Assembly: GCA_001051155.2 (NCBI GenBank)
Contig: JYIP02000001.1
Location: 434,001-498,000 of the forward strand
DNA: 64,000 nucleotides
Reading direction: 5' to 3'
Source of the DNA: Chrysoporthe austroafricana
Taxonomy: Eukaryota; Ascomycota; Sordariomycetes; Diaporthales; Cryphonectriaceae
In this document: one piece after another, positions 32,516 through 44,600 of the stretch
How positions within the stretch are numbered: the stretch's first letter is position 1
Layout of the letters: the number at the start of each line of letters is the position of its first letter
Notes under the pieces: generated by a model
Databases searched by the model: none
What the model was told of the DNA's origin: nothing
What the model saw: the letters and a program-made list of their open reading frames with translations, nothing else
Position numbers and translations under genes: made by a program

Positions 32516-35500
32516 GAAGTTCTCTAGCTTTTGTTTGCAAGGAAATGAAGGCTTCAGCTTGAGCGTTGATTTCAGGACTGCTGGCGTTCTGCGGCTACGG
32601 CGCTCTCAGGAGAGCAGACGAGTGAATGACCGTGGCCAGTTGTTTGTGCTTCCAGATTTGAGGTGATTTCCAGTCTAGAGCGATGCGCACACAAATTACT
32701 ACGAGGCAATACGAGACATTATGCTCGACGCTCCCAATATCATGGGCATCCCCGGCCATCCTCTGTTTCTAGGCCCTTTTATCTTGCCTGCTCCCTTTCT
32801 TCTTTTGAGATTATGTTCTCGCTGGCGAAGCAACTTGGCAAGGAGGGATCGAACACGACCATGAAATACAAGCCCTCAACAAGATAGATTAGGGGACCGT
32901 TTATACCTGCTATGCAGTCTTCCAGACAATGTCTCCCCGGAAGCAATACCCTGAAATTATCATGCAGGGAGGACGTTCGGTCACTACGAACCGTCGATCT
33001 GCCCTGCTAAGGTCCGCAGGATCCCCACGACCTTTGCTCTGGCTTGAGAGACCGCGGAGCGCATCACAGCGCAGATTTGACTAGAGCCCGCTGATCCACA
33101 CATTTCGCGAGTCGGTGCGACAGAGTTTAGTCGTCATCCCCCAACAGCATACTGGTTGACCATCGGCCTCGCGACCTTGGGAATTGAGGGAAAGGAGCGC
33201 AAGGCCGAGGAGAAGAGAGGGGCCGAGACGTCTAATTCTCGGCTGTGGCGTACTATGGTTGTGTTCTGGGAAGGGCGGGCAACTTCTAGGCAATACCATA
33301 CCCCACAGCAAGAGTTTGACGACCTGGGGGCTCAAAACACGAATGCGCCGCACGCGGCTCGACATTACAGGGCGACGGTCACGAGCGTGAATCGGTATTT
33401 AGGTCTCGAAAAGCATCAGGCAAATTTTCTTAATGCCGCCACAGAGATCTAAGGGCTCGTTCAGGTGATCATCGCGCAATCACCATGGACTAGCTTCAGC
33501 ATTTGCGCAGTCCCGCAGACGAGCTAGGGAGGCCAACGAGCGTCTTGTCTTCTATATGCACGCACGTGATGATCATAAAGAGCACGAGTGACGTTCTCTT
33601 CGTATGCGACAGCGGACTCTTCTCCCGGAGAATCGAAGCGCCCCCGTCTCCAGACATAGATTCTCGGCAAGCGCCTAATCAAGTCTAATTTCAAGATGCA
33701 AAATGCAAGCCCAAGATCATGTACCTTTATAAAATGCACTCTTACGGGAAGCTTGCAGCGGATGTGACAAAGTACTTAGGTAGGTGAAATTGGCCCTGGA
33801 ATGTCGATGTCCGCCCCTTCAGCAACAAATGCACCGTTCGGCTCCTCTATTCACTCCGCGGCGGATTGGATAAGTGTGGTGGTGGATGGGTTCAGTGCAA
33901 ACACCGGCATGTTGAAGGCCAACGGCTCTCAGCGAGCTGTGGATGCTTTACCTTTCTGTAGTAACTGATGACGAGCCGCTGACCTCAACCCCCGAGTGAT
34001 TATTCTCCAGTCTAAGTCCGTAAGTCTACGGTCAGTCCAATATCAATTTCTTAGCGATCAGCGTGCCCAGAGGTAGCAGCCGATATCTCAGCGCCCAAAG
34101 AAACACCATTACGGTCACAGCCCTAAAACGGAGGGCTCTGAGGTTGTACTAACACAAGTATTGAGCAGTTCCGAGCGTCCCTAAGCGTGCGAGACCTAGC
34201 AAGGTGCAAGCCCACGAAACAAGCACTCCCACATGATATGCAAGGAATCCTCGTGGCCACACGGCACAGTTGTCGTCGAGCCTCCGGGCAACGTCACGGT
34301 GTCACTCGTGCAAACAAACAAAATATCAAATAACTAGATAGGGATGAGATAATCCGCACCACCCATGTGTATTCTAGACTATCACAGGGTGTTATCGGAC
34401 GACGAAGGCTGAGGTGATGGTGGTGGTCCACCCAGCCCCAGGATGGGTAATACATGATTCCGCAACACAACATAGACTACCTATGTAAGCTGCTGATCTG
34501 GTCTGGGCCCAACGATGGGAGTTCTCGTATCTGCAAGACCAGTGTGGTAGTAGCCATCTGATGCTAAATCATTAGGTCAAAGAAAATCGGACGGCGTCCT
34601 TGCACCCGCCACCATACTCGGTCAAAACAGAGTACGGGGCTAGCCCAAAGCCACCGTCAGACTGAGTGTCCCCATTAACCAATGCGAGCAGAACAATAAG
34701 GGTCAAGTACGTAGGAGGCAGGGAACAATGCACACTCCCAGATTCTCACCATATGTCACACCGTCGGGTCCCAGCTGTACTTGGTGCGACAGAACGACGC
34801 AGGACGGCCCCAGGATGGCGCAGGAAAGCTGAGCGTAAAGGAGTCTGTACTCGAAACAGACAGATACGTTAGATCCGTCGCCTTATCTTTCCCTCATGCC
34901 CGGTAGGACAAAGGACAACAGCCAACCCCGAGCCTAGCCCCTGCTCTCAATGATCGATGATCGAGCATCGATGAGCGCCACTTGGGGGGGGCGGGGGTAG
35001 GTAAAGGTAACGGCTATGTCATTGAAAATAAGGCCCAATTTAGAGCCAGATAGTGGTGTGAGGTTAATTTGTGGGCAATGAGATCGTCCATTCACAGCAA
35101 TAGGAGAGGTTGTGTTCGTTGCGTGCGTATGCAAGGGAAGATCTCGCCCAGAAGGAGGAGGCGGCGGCTGGCACAGCCGGTCTGCTCGCTGTATTTCTTG
35201 CAGCAGAGGGCTTACACGAGAGTGCGACAGTGGGTTGGGCAAGTTGAGTGTGTGAGACCGGTTAATCTATCTGTGCGACCTGGAAAGTCGGAAGATCGCT
35301 TGTGTTGAGGGGTAGAGGAGCACGAACTGGGGAGAGCCAGCTCTCGGACTCCGTGCGGCCTCTTCGCGCGGCCGCGGCGCTGGGGGATCTGTAGATGAGC
35401 AACATTTGCTTCTAAGTTTGTACTGTGAGTTATCTCGGGACAGTATGAACATACTGTGCCCGAGCTTGTAGAGAGGTGCTGGAGAGAGCAGCGACAGGAT

Positions 35501-35633
35501 AGTTGGTGAATAGTGAGACTCTGGGGATGGAAATATTATCACTATAGATATAAACAACGTCACGGAGACAATACCATATTTTTTCTATTTTCCAACACTA
35601 CCACAGGTCTACCTCATCGATATGGTTTAAATT
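32516..35633. other. 3.1-kb intergenic stretch, no supported gene
   Basis: All frames here are short (under 105 codons), lack splice-joined partners and have composition typical of noncoding DNA. There is a G run at 34984 (nine of ten bases G). No tRNA, 5S rRNA or repeat pair could be recognised by eye. Confidence 0.6.
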
Positions 35634-36074
35634 TCAAAAAGAACAATTCCAAAGCTGGGGGCTGTCTATAACCTTCGCGGCAGAGGCCGGCCAGGAATCA
35701 GCATCAAACAACAACGCCGGGAGTTTGGATCTAGCAGCCTCCATAAACTCCATGCCAAATGTCTCCCATGTTTCGGTTTTTCCTTCCATTCTATGCAAGA
35801 TGTTGTTTCCGAGACACCACTTGATGACCTTCCGCTCTTCTTCTAGGAGACCCAGCCCATGCTCTATGCAGAAGTGATGCACCTACCCCTTTTCAGTATG
35901 CGTGCTCATGCTGTGTATCTTCCAAGGCCGCGGCGACCGTGACCAAGCATAATAGATTGCGTTCGGCAATGCACAAGGCCATGCAAAACAATATGTGCTG
36001 AGAACCCATCCACCCCGTAGCAAACACTCGATGCTAGAGACCCCACGGGCCGTCAACGACGCCCGATGATGCAA
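35634..36074 (-). pseudogene. Possible gene relic downstream of BRCT gene
   Basis: Two minus-strand blocks in one frame (36074-35883 and 35882-35634) are separated by a single TAG and lie 31 bp behind the BRCT stop, also in the same frame. The second block (HHFCIEHGLGLLEEERKVIKWCLGNN) reads like protein. A GGGTAG acceptor-like end right before it could make it an exon. No family is recognised. It may be a relic, a small gene with unseen exons, or chance. Confidence 0.3.
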
Positions 36075-36104
36075 AGGGGCCTTGAAAATTCCAATCCCAC
36101 TTAT

Positions 36105-37017
36105 TCATGGGATCGATTTCTTTGCGAACGCGCTGAAGACACTCTGCTGTCCCTTGGGGACGACTTTGAGGTTGGCGAATCTCGCCTCAGGTAAGCGACG
36201 GCCAGCCTTTAGACTCTCGAGTACCCTGCCATCCGTCAGTAACCCGAGGCGACCACGTACAAAACACCGTCGCGATCCGAGACACTTACCACTCAACGCC
36301 AACGTACTTGACACCACAGCCCCCGACCCGTCGGATCTCCTTTTCCAGCTTCCCGCCTGCAAGCCCACCTCCAGCGCCGCCGCTCGGGCCCGACGGTCTC
36401 CCCAGGATGACGTGCGTGACCTGCCTTCTCCCGAGGTGGATGGACATGCGCGCACCGTTCTCGACGAGTATATGCTTTAGTTTGTGGTCGCTGATAAGTG
36501 GGTGCGTGGAACCGTTAACGTAGACAACCAGTCCACTGAAGATCTTACCACCACGGCCTTGATCTTTGGCCTCCGCTGGCCCGTGGCGATCATTATCCCG
36601 CTCTCGTGTGGCCATCTGCATCTCCTCTGCCGTTTCTGGTGCTTCTTCTCCTCTAAACTCGGCCTTCTTCTTGGGTGGGATGCCTGGGCCGCTGTCCTGC
36701 TTCATCGTTCCCGGCGTCCGCAGCATGTCCATGACGCTGTTCGCCGTGCGTTCCCTCACCTCCTTCGGGATGAGGACGTTCCTCCCCTCATCAAAGTCCT
36801 CTGAGCCGCGGCCGACAGCATCGGAGAGCCGTGTGCCGCCCGCATTGCCAGCTGATAGCTGGTTGTGCAGCTTCCACGTCCGGTTCTCGCGCCAGCCCTG
36901 GGGCCCCTTCGTCTCGGCGCGCTGGTGACCGAGCGCCACCGCGTTCCAGGGATCGAAGCTCCGCCCGTACTTGGGCTCGGCGGCCTTGGGCAGCGGCGGT
37001 CCCGACGGCGGTGACAT
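36105..37017 (-). CDS. Single-BRCT-domain protein, 282 aa
   Basis: Two exons (37017-36290, 36225-36105) with a 64-nt GTAAGT...GGCAG intron and a perfect ACTGAC branch site. The N-terminal 145 aa are basic and disordered. The BRCT domain spans residues ~160-270: KIFSGLVVYVNGSTHPLISD, then ILVENGARMSIHLGRRQVTHVIL, a Gly-rich loop, and VKYVGVEWVLESLKAGRRL, in which the conserved Trp codon is split by the intron. It resembles the BRCT of Rev1 but lacks a polymerase part. BRCT domains bind phosphopeptides or DNA ends in repair. The last residues GQQSVFSAFAKK loosely resemble a PCNA-interacting peptide, which is only a guess. The gene diverges from the stuA-side desert. Confidence 0.82.
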
Positions 37018-37282
37018 CTTGGCAGCGTGTCGTGCTTGTTGCAGAGGGGCTTATGAGCGTGGGCGGGCGGGCCCAACACGTCTCTCACAGACCAAATACT
37101 TCGACCCGGCAGATGGTTGCCTCGTCATGCCTGCCTGCCTTCGCGTTCAGGTCGACTTGGCTCGGTCACACGGGGCAGAATGCGGGTGTGGCACGCCGCA
37201 GGATATGCTTGAGCTGGTTTGCAGCGATTCTCAGTCGCTGACTGTACGTCACGATCTTCCCGCCGTTGGGCGCGTCTTAGCG

Positions 37283-37310
37283 GCGCCAAAATTCGCGCCA
37301 AATTCGCGCG
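37283..37310. promoter_or_regulatory. Direct repeat GCGCCAAA-ATTC upstream of BRCT gene
   Basis: GCGCCAAAATTC (37283-37294) is followed at once by GCGCCAAATTC (37295-37305) and GCGCG. The repeat lies about 270 bp before the BRCT start. The words look like cell-cycle promoter sites (E2F-like GCGCCAAA), but fungal use of such sites is unproven. Confidence 0.45.
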
Positions 37311-38066
37311 GTCATGTGAGCCCCTCCAGGGCAACCGACGCCTCCCCCCATATCAGCCTCTCACTCACTCCTTTCACTCGTCTCGCCTTCGATGTCACTG
37401 AGCGACGAGCCAGACCGTTGCACGACTAGGTGAACCATCCACAAGGGCGTGCAAGCGTCCATCCATGAGAACGCCTCCGGAACAGCCCTCTCCACCACCC
37501 TCACATCCTCCTCCCCCCCTTGTCCCCGCGATCTTCTGAGCCTCGGCGAACGTCATACCCCACGATCTGCGTCTCAAAAGCGGATTCTCGGAAACCAGTT
37601 CGAAATGAAACTACTGTAGCAAGATCATTGAAATTCCCGAGGACCTCACTGTGGCCTCCAAAGACCATGCCCATCCCGGGCATTCCGCCGAGCACACCAA
37701 CAGGAGGACCTTTGGGTCACATTATATACCAACCAGTACAGCCGTGACCTTCGTCTCAACTTTCGAGACGCCGACGGCACCTGCAGTGAACTTCTTAGAT
37801 GGGAATCTTGTCTTGGCTGCGCTCTCTTGGGATGGCATCTCCCCGTCAACTTGACCCGAGGTCGCACGATTGACTCTGGGCGTATGCACAACGCTGTCTC
37901 GAGCAAGGTTGCTATCATCCCTGGACAAGTCACCAGAGCACATCAGTGTGCTCTTGACCACAGCAGGTCCAGAGGTCAACCCCAGCTGCAAATCATCTTG
38001 CACTACGCGAGAGGGCCAATCCGGGGCTTCGTGCTGTGAGGTGCGAGAGGCCAGGGGGACCGCCCA

Positions 38067-38089
38067 CCAGCAGCAGCAGCAGCAGCATC
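38067..38089. repeat. (CAG)n trinucleotide repeat
   Basis: About seven CAG units lie in the desert. They are not within a supported reading frame. Confidence 0.7.
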
Positions 38090-41000
38090 CTGCGCCGTCG
38101 ACCGCTCATATAGCACCGCCTGTGCTCGTTATACCTTCCCCCACGTCGGTTCCTGGCAAGCAGCAGCGGCAGTTGTTTTGCAGACTGCGTACAGCTTGCA
38201 TGCACGGCGTCTGCGTCAAACACACCTTGCTCGCGGGACGGGGCGACAGGTCTGATCTTACCTGTCGCAGACCGCACAGTGAACAAGTCACCCACGGCGC
38301 ATCCCGCCGCCGCCACCGCCGCCGCCGCCACGAAGACGGCTGCCCTGCGTGATCACCCTGCCCGCCTGTCTTGCCACTTGCTCGCCTGCACCTCGTCGAT
38401 GATCTTCTCTCCCGAGGATCATACAACGCGGGAAGGACGACGGCCGAGGACCGGGCGCAGCGAGAATTCCCGGTTGCGCACAACGTACGAGGCACAAATT
38501 GTAGTATCTGCAGTGTCATCTAATTAAGTTGGTGTGCCCCCTCAGGGAGACGCCCCCAGCCGCCGATCTGATCCCAGCCGGCACGTTTCCCTCAACTCGA
38601 CTCTCCCGTGCTCACGACAGACGGGTAGGCAAGGCGGTGCTTCATGCGACGCGCACTGTCTTACAAACGTGACCCGTTCTGGAGGGATCCAATCTTTCCC
38701 CGGATCTGCACCTCGGGGAGGAGCAATTGTTTCCTGTAGGGACCATATAGCAGCCTCGTGGTATGAGGGTTATGCTTGATTCCCTCTAGCCATTCTCGCA
38801 AGCGCGCTCATGCACAAGCGATACGCTGCGCCTCGTGACTGTTGGGTGGCTGGGCCCGGCCGCCTTGATAGGCCTCACTCTTGCGACCTTCCCTTTTGTC
38901 CACCCTGTCCTTATCGGCGACGGGGCCGAAGAGAGGGGGGGGGAGCACGGATCGACCGACCCGTGACGGAGCCTGGCCGTGACCAAGCACGCTGGGCAAA
39001 GCTGATGTTGATCGCCCGGGCCATCCAGGCTGCCGTGTGTGTCTTGGTCGCCTGATGCGCGGCAGCGCACGCTGCTGCGCCTGGCTCTGCGGCACCCACC
39101 CCCTGGGCACTACACGGCGGACGTTGAAACATAACGAAGGCAACGATTGCAAAGTTGCGGTGTGGGCGGGCCCTGCGAGTAAGTAACCCAGGACCTAGAC
39201 CCCCTCGGGCACATCAAACATTTCGGAGACGGCACGCCCCTCTGCGCCTCGCGATGTCGCCCGACTATGTATGTTTGACATTGGCGTGCAGTGACTAGTC
39301 CGGGCCGGAAGAGGGCACGCCACGGCGTTGAGAGGCGACCAGCTTTGACTAGTCTGCGTCTGCGGTGCGCTTCGACGCCAACCACGGTAGCAATCCATCA
39401 GCCGTCCATCAGCTCACGGAAGAGCCCGTCCTCTCCGTATCGAGTTTCAATGGGACGGAGGAATCTCCTTTTCCGTCCCCAAGCTTTCTCCCGACCCTGG
39501 AGGATCAAACATCTAGCCCAGGCCGCCGCCGCCCCCCCCCTCCATCCCGAAGAAGACTTCCCGTCTATTCTGGCTTGCAGGCGAGACATCTTCGGGATGA
39601 GGACAGCGCTGTCCCGGCCGTGGCGGCGAATCTCGTAGTGGGCTGACCTTGATGCTGCTTCTGGCCGGATCCTGGGCTGCAGCAGCCCTCCCGTTGTCGA
39701 AAGAGGATCCGATCCTCCAAATCCCCTCGGCTCCGGACAGCGGCAGAGTGTGATCAAGCCGTCGGATGCACGCCAAGGGATGCTGCAATGTGAGGTTGAA
39801 TCCTACAGAAGCAGCGCGCGCAGCTCGTCTGCTTGGCCTGCAAGATCAACCCAGATACACTTTCCGGGACGCGTGTTCCCCTTGTCCCGTGGCGTGGGAT
39901 GCAGCGCAGCGACGAGGAGACCGGACCGAACGCCGTACGACAGCAGAGGAGCATCGCACAGACTGCCGGCGCACAACGACGCGCACAGCACTTGCGCAGA
40001 AGAGCACAGCATAACAGCGCAGCTGCGAATCTCCATACGATCGCACGGCGTGCAGCAAGCCGGCGGCGATGCGTGCTGGCCCATCACCCGGCCTCGTTAC
40101 AGCTACATTGTCCGGGGCGCGCTGCGTCGAAGCTTTGTTGATGCAGCTCCATTCATCACATAAGTTGTTGTAGAACGTAGCAAGCGTCAGCCTACCTGGG
40201 GCTCTACAGCCTCTCTGGCCTGTAGTGCGTCAAGTGCCGGCTCGGTCGCATCTGCATCGCATAACCATAATGCATCGCACCTAGCACAACGCCAGCGCGA
40301 ACACCCGCGAGTCTCATCAACCCTCACACGGACGGTCTCTGTGGCTCGCGCGGTCTGATTCGCGACCACAAGGTACCGTGAGGCACAGCGTTGTTATTGT
40401 GATGTCACGAAGCAGCAGCGGCAGCAGCAGACAACCTTTCACTACAGCATGTACGAAATACCGTACGCCCACAGCCGCCCTGCCTTCCCGTCGTCCTAAA
40501 ATGCGGATCATACCTGCAGCCGCAGGAGGACAAGCACGACGCAACGGCAACGCGACCGCGGATGGGTTGTGCAGCGGCAGGATGAGAACGGCACCATGTG
40601 AGCAGCAAGCAGTGTGGTAGGCGCGCACAGCGCAGCCGAGAGACGCGCGTATCGTCAGCACTCTGTGAGGCTCCAACCATACTATTTGCCAGGCCTTCCC
40701 TCTCTGGCCCAGACTGCCAAGGTCCAGTAGGATCGGACTGGACCACGCCAGGCTGGCCGGCCGCCCTCTGTGAGGGGGCGCCACCAGTCAGGATGTTGCA
40801 AAGAGGGCAAAAATGGCCAATCCTTCAAGGACCCTCGCCCGAGATCCCACCCCGGACGAGATCCCGCGCGCCACCCTCGCTGTGGAGAGGGTGTGTACCC
40901 CAGTAAGACTGTTAACATACTGTAGTGCCTGTGCATGTTGTACCACCCTCTGCACCGTACCCGGCTGACGCTAGCAACTGCCAGTGTGGTCGCCCCCCCC

Positions 41001-41667
41001 CTAAATTCTTTTTTTCTGAATCAGTTGAAGCTGTTGACTTGCCGCCATGGGTGGGTGGATGGATGGATGCGTTGTCTAGCTCTTCCCGCGCCGCTCGCCC
41101 AGATCAGGTAACAAATCGAGCCAACACCGTTTTGCCAGATGGGTTGGGGGAGGGGCCCAAAATAAATAGACCGGCCTCTCATGAGCTGCCACCCAGTATT
41201 ATGGCACAGTAGCGCGCTGTACGATGCATGAGGTGCATACGGCGAAATATCCTGTGCGCTCCGCGGTTGCACTTGCGACGCTATGCAGCCATAAGTATGC
41301 CATCCAACTCTGAATGCATGCCGGGGTCACTAAATCGGCCGGCGAAGGGCGATGTAGGGCGGGATGGCGCTTCACTGGTAGCAATTGGAGACAGATTTCG
41401 TTGTGAACTCCGACAGAGGCCCGCTGCTCGACGGGCAGGACGGCCTAGGCCCAAGGAGCTCCACGCTCTGCTGCGACTGCACTTGATCAGTTGCAGCCAA
41501 CACACGCATGCCTGTCATCTAACACGACGCGATGCGCCGTGAGATCGCTGTCTTGAATCGGACGTACATTAGCATGCCAGAAACATGCATGAGGTGTCAT
41601 CAAGGGGCCCCGGGGGTGGTCGGGCCCGAGAGATCAGGCTCAAACAGTGTGATTGATTACCTAGAGA

Positions 41668-41696
41668 GCAGGCAGTCTGTCCTCAGGACTGCCTGC
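41668..41696. repeat. Perfect 10-bp hairpin in the desert
   Basis: GCAGGCAGTC (41668-41677) and GACTGCCTGC (41687-41696) pair perfectly around a 9-nt loop. There is no terminal T run, so it is not a bacterial-type terminator. The role is unknown. Confidence 0.7.
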
Positions 41697-44600
41697 AGCA
41701 GGCGACACCTGCCGATCTGTCCAGACTCAGGGCGAGGCCCATGCTGCCCCCAAGTCGTGACACCCCAATGCAGAGATCATGAATTAGAGATAGACCGGAT
41801 CTTCCGCATAAGTGACGGGGGCTAGTGCCTATGATGCCGCACTGCAGCTGTCCCGATGCCCATGCTCGCGGGTGGAGGCACTGGATTTCGCTCGCTGTTC
41901 CGAGGATCAGCCCTCGGCCGCAGCTTTCATGGGTAGCAAGGCCTGGGCCCTGCAGATGAAGTCCACATGAAGCATGCGAGTGCATCCAAAGTACGGAGTA
42001 CAGACCCGCACACGTTTCCAGGGTCCTTGCCGGCGACCAGGATATACCCGAAGAGGGAGAAGAAAAGAGGAAATGTCAGCTCACGGAGACCGGTGTCAGA
42101 AAAAGCAAATGTTACGAGAGTACCTCGTGTAGAGAGGCCGGGATTTTCGTGCGCGGGGTGTTGCAAGGAAAAGAGGACAAAGCAATAATCTCGCGTCCAC
42201 GTCACACGAGAGGGGCCGCCACCGTTTATTGCCTCTTGGTCGAATGTCTCAAACTTGAGATCCTGCCATGGGACTGACCTTCCCGAAGTGGCGAAGGTCC
42301 TGGCCTGGAGGGCTGTCACCACTCGAGGAAGTGTTGACAGCAGATCGATTCCGATAGAGAACAAACAGTCCAGCTGACGTTGAATAGCTCCATCTCCGCT
42401 GCCGCGGTCTCACCCTGCCCGCCTGATGGAGCCCCGGGGAGTATAAGCTGCTCCGGCCCGCGATCCCCCCCCAAAGCGGCTCGACATGTGAATCGTCTTG
42501 CCGTAAGCGAAGATTACATTCAGGACAGGCACAGCGATCTGTTCCCTATCACCACCTTAGGAACCAGGGTTGAAGTCGCTATCGAGCCCGGATCCGGGAA
42601 CGTATGGGAGGTCGCACGGGGATCAGCGATTCCGAGTTGCTCCCAGCCATTGGCAGCCCACGTGAAGCCCGTCGACGTCTCTCTGGAACAAGGAAACAGG
42701 GGTCCAAGGTCGGGGAGGAGAAAAAAAAGGAAGTGGTCGAATTTCTCAAATTTTAATTGGCCGAGGTCAGAGTTGAGGTCCGCGGAATCTGATCCCAGTG
42801 TACAAAAGGCAGTGAGCGCGGAAGATATATGCGCCCCCGCCGTGTCTGAGAGTAGCGGTGAGAACGTGCACTAGGCCCCTTCGGTCCCCTAATATCACCT
42901 CACTAAAAGAAGCCGCCTGGAGCGACCACAGTGCGGCATCGATCGAGGCAGGACCCCATGTCTTGGAAGTATCTGGTACGACTGAGAGGGTGACGATGCA
43001 AGGCTCGACGTTCGTTGTGTACACAGTTATAGCCGGAAAACCTCAACTCTCCCGTCATCACGCTTCCAGGTAGGGTTGACGATCATTGGAGCACCATATG
43101 CAAAATATTGAGCACATAATTTCGACAGCCGCATCGTTCTCTGTCGCAGAATAGGCTGCGTCGACCCGTCCGGCATTGGTGTATTGCTGCGATAGTCGAC
43201 AGACGCATTGCAGCGTCTGCGTATAGTCCTGTGCACAAAGCGCGAAGCAGTCCGGGATAGTGGATTCCCTGATGCCCCCAAAATTCGTGGCGCTTGTCTT
43301 CGAGATGTGTGGACAAGACCTACGAAGCCCTGGGCCATGCATGCATGGTACGCTCCCCTCCTCGCATACGACGGAGGATCAGGGGGAGGGGGAAGAAATG
43401 TAGCAATCCAGCGTTGAGACACCCCAAGGTCTCGTGGTGTGCACCTCTGACCGGCGTCCCAAGTCCAGGTTCTGGGATGCGTTCTTGATAGCCTGCAAAT
43501 ATGTCGTGCTAGTACGGAGATTTTTGAACCACTGAGAACTCGCTCGGATCCTCGAGGGCTGACGCTGCTCAACATGTACCGTATACCTTCGAATATAGAG
43601 TCGAAGCCGCTTGTTTAGGTGCACATCTCAGACTGCCACCTCCAGCCAAACGGCCGAAAGCTAGTTGCTGGCACCCTGGACTTATGTAGGGCGGAAAACG
43701 GTCCGTCTTGCAGCTGTGTCTCCAGCTAATCACCGCACCGGCCCTACCCACACTGATGATATGCATGACTTCGTCTGCCACCGGCCAGATCGCGACAGAC
43801 GCATGCTAGGGCCTGGTGTTAGGTGTCAAGCGCTGGCGATCTGAGCTGGCCAGAACCAGAGGAAGAAGTGAACGGTGAGGGTTAGCTGGGGCAGAGAATG
43901 ACGTGAATACGCTCCGGAGCCGCCATCCAGCCGCCTTGCAGACAGCATCGAGACGTGTTCCCCAACCTCTGCATTTCTCCTCATCTCACTACACTACACC
44001 CCCAACTTATCAGCTGTACGATAGGCGCGATTGCGCCGGTGTGGGAGCAGCTGGGTGTGGGCGGGTAGACGTGGTTGGCGTTGATTGGCCTGCTGTTGTC
44101 CGTCACCTCGTACCCACGACCGATGACAGCAGCTGGAGAGGCTGGCACGCTGAAAAAGCCAGCCCCGGACATTCCGCAGTAGATATCAATAGAACAGAGA
44201 CATCTGCCAGTGCGCCTAGGCGTTATTGACAACTACGCTGGTGGAACAGCCAACGCCAACAGGCCACTTGTCTGGACTCTTTGTACCGAGGAGTTGCGGC
44301 CCCGACGTCAGCCAGGAGAGCCCGGGCTGACAACCCATGGTCTGCTTATTGCGCACATGCAATGTTGAGATGACGACTTGGCGAAAGAGCCTTCCTTAAC
44401 GATGGAAGACGCGAGTGATATCCCTGGTGCTGGATAGTCCTTTTTGCAGCAGACGAGGCTCCATGACGCAATTTCGGGCACATGGACCTGGCAAATATGG
44501 AGTACAGCTAGATGCACTCCGCACGAGGCCAACACACTCCAGCCTTGCACACCATCTGAGGCTGCTATTTTGCTAGCTAGCCTGCGATTCCTAAGGTTGT

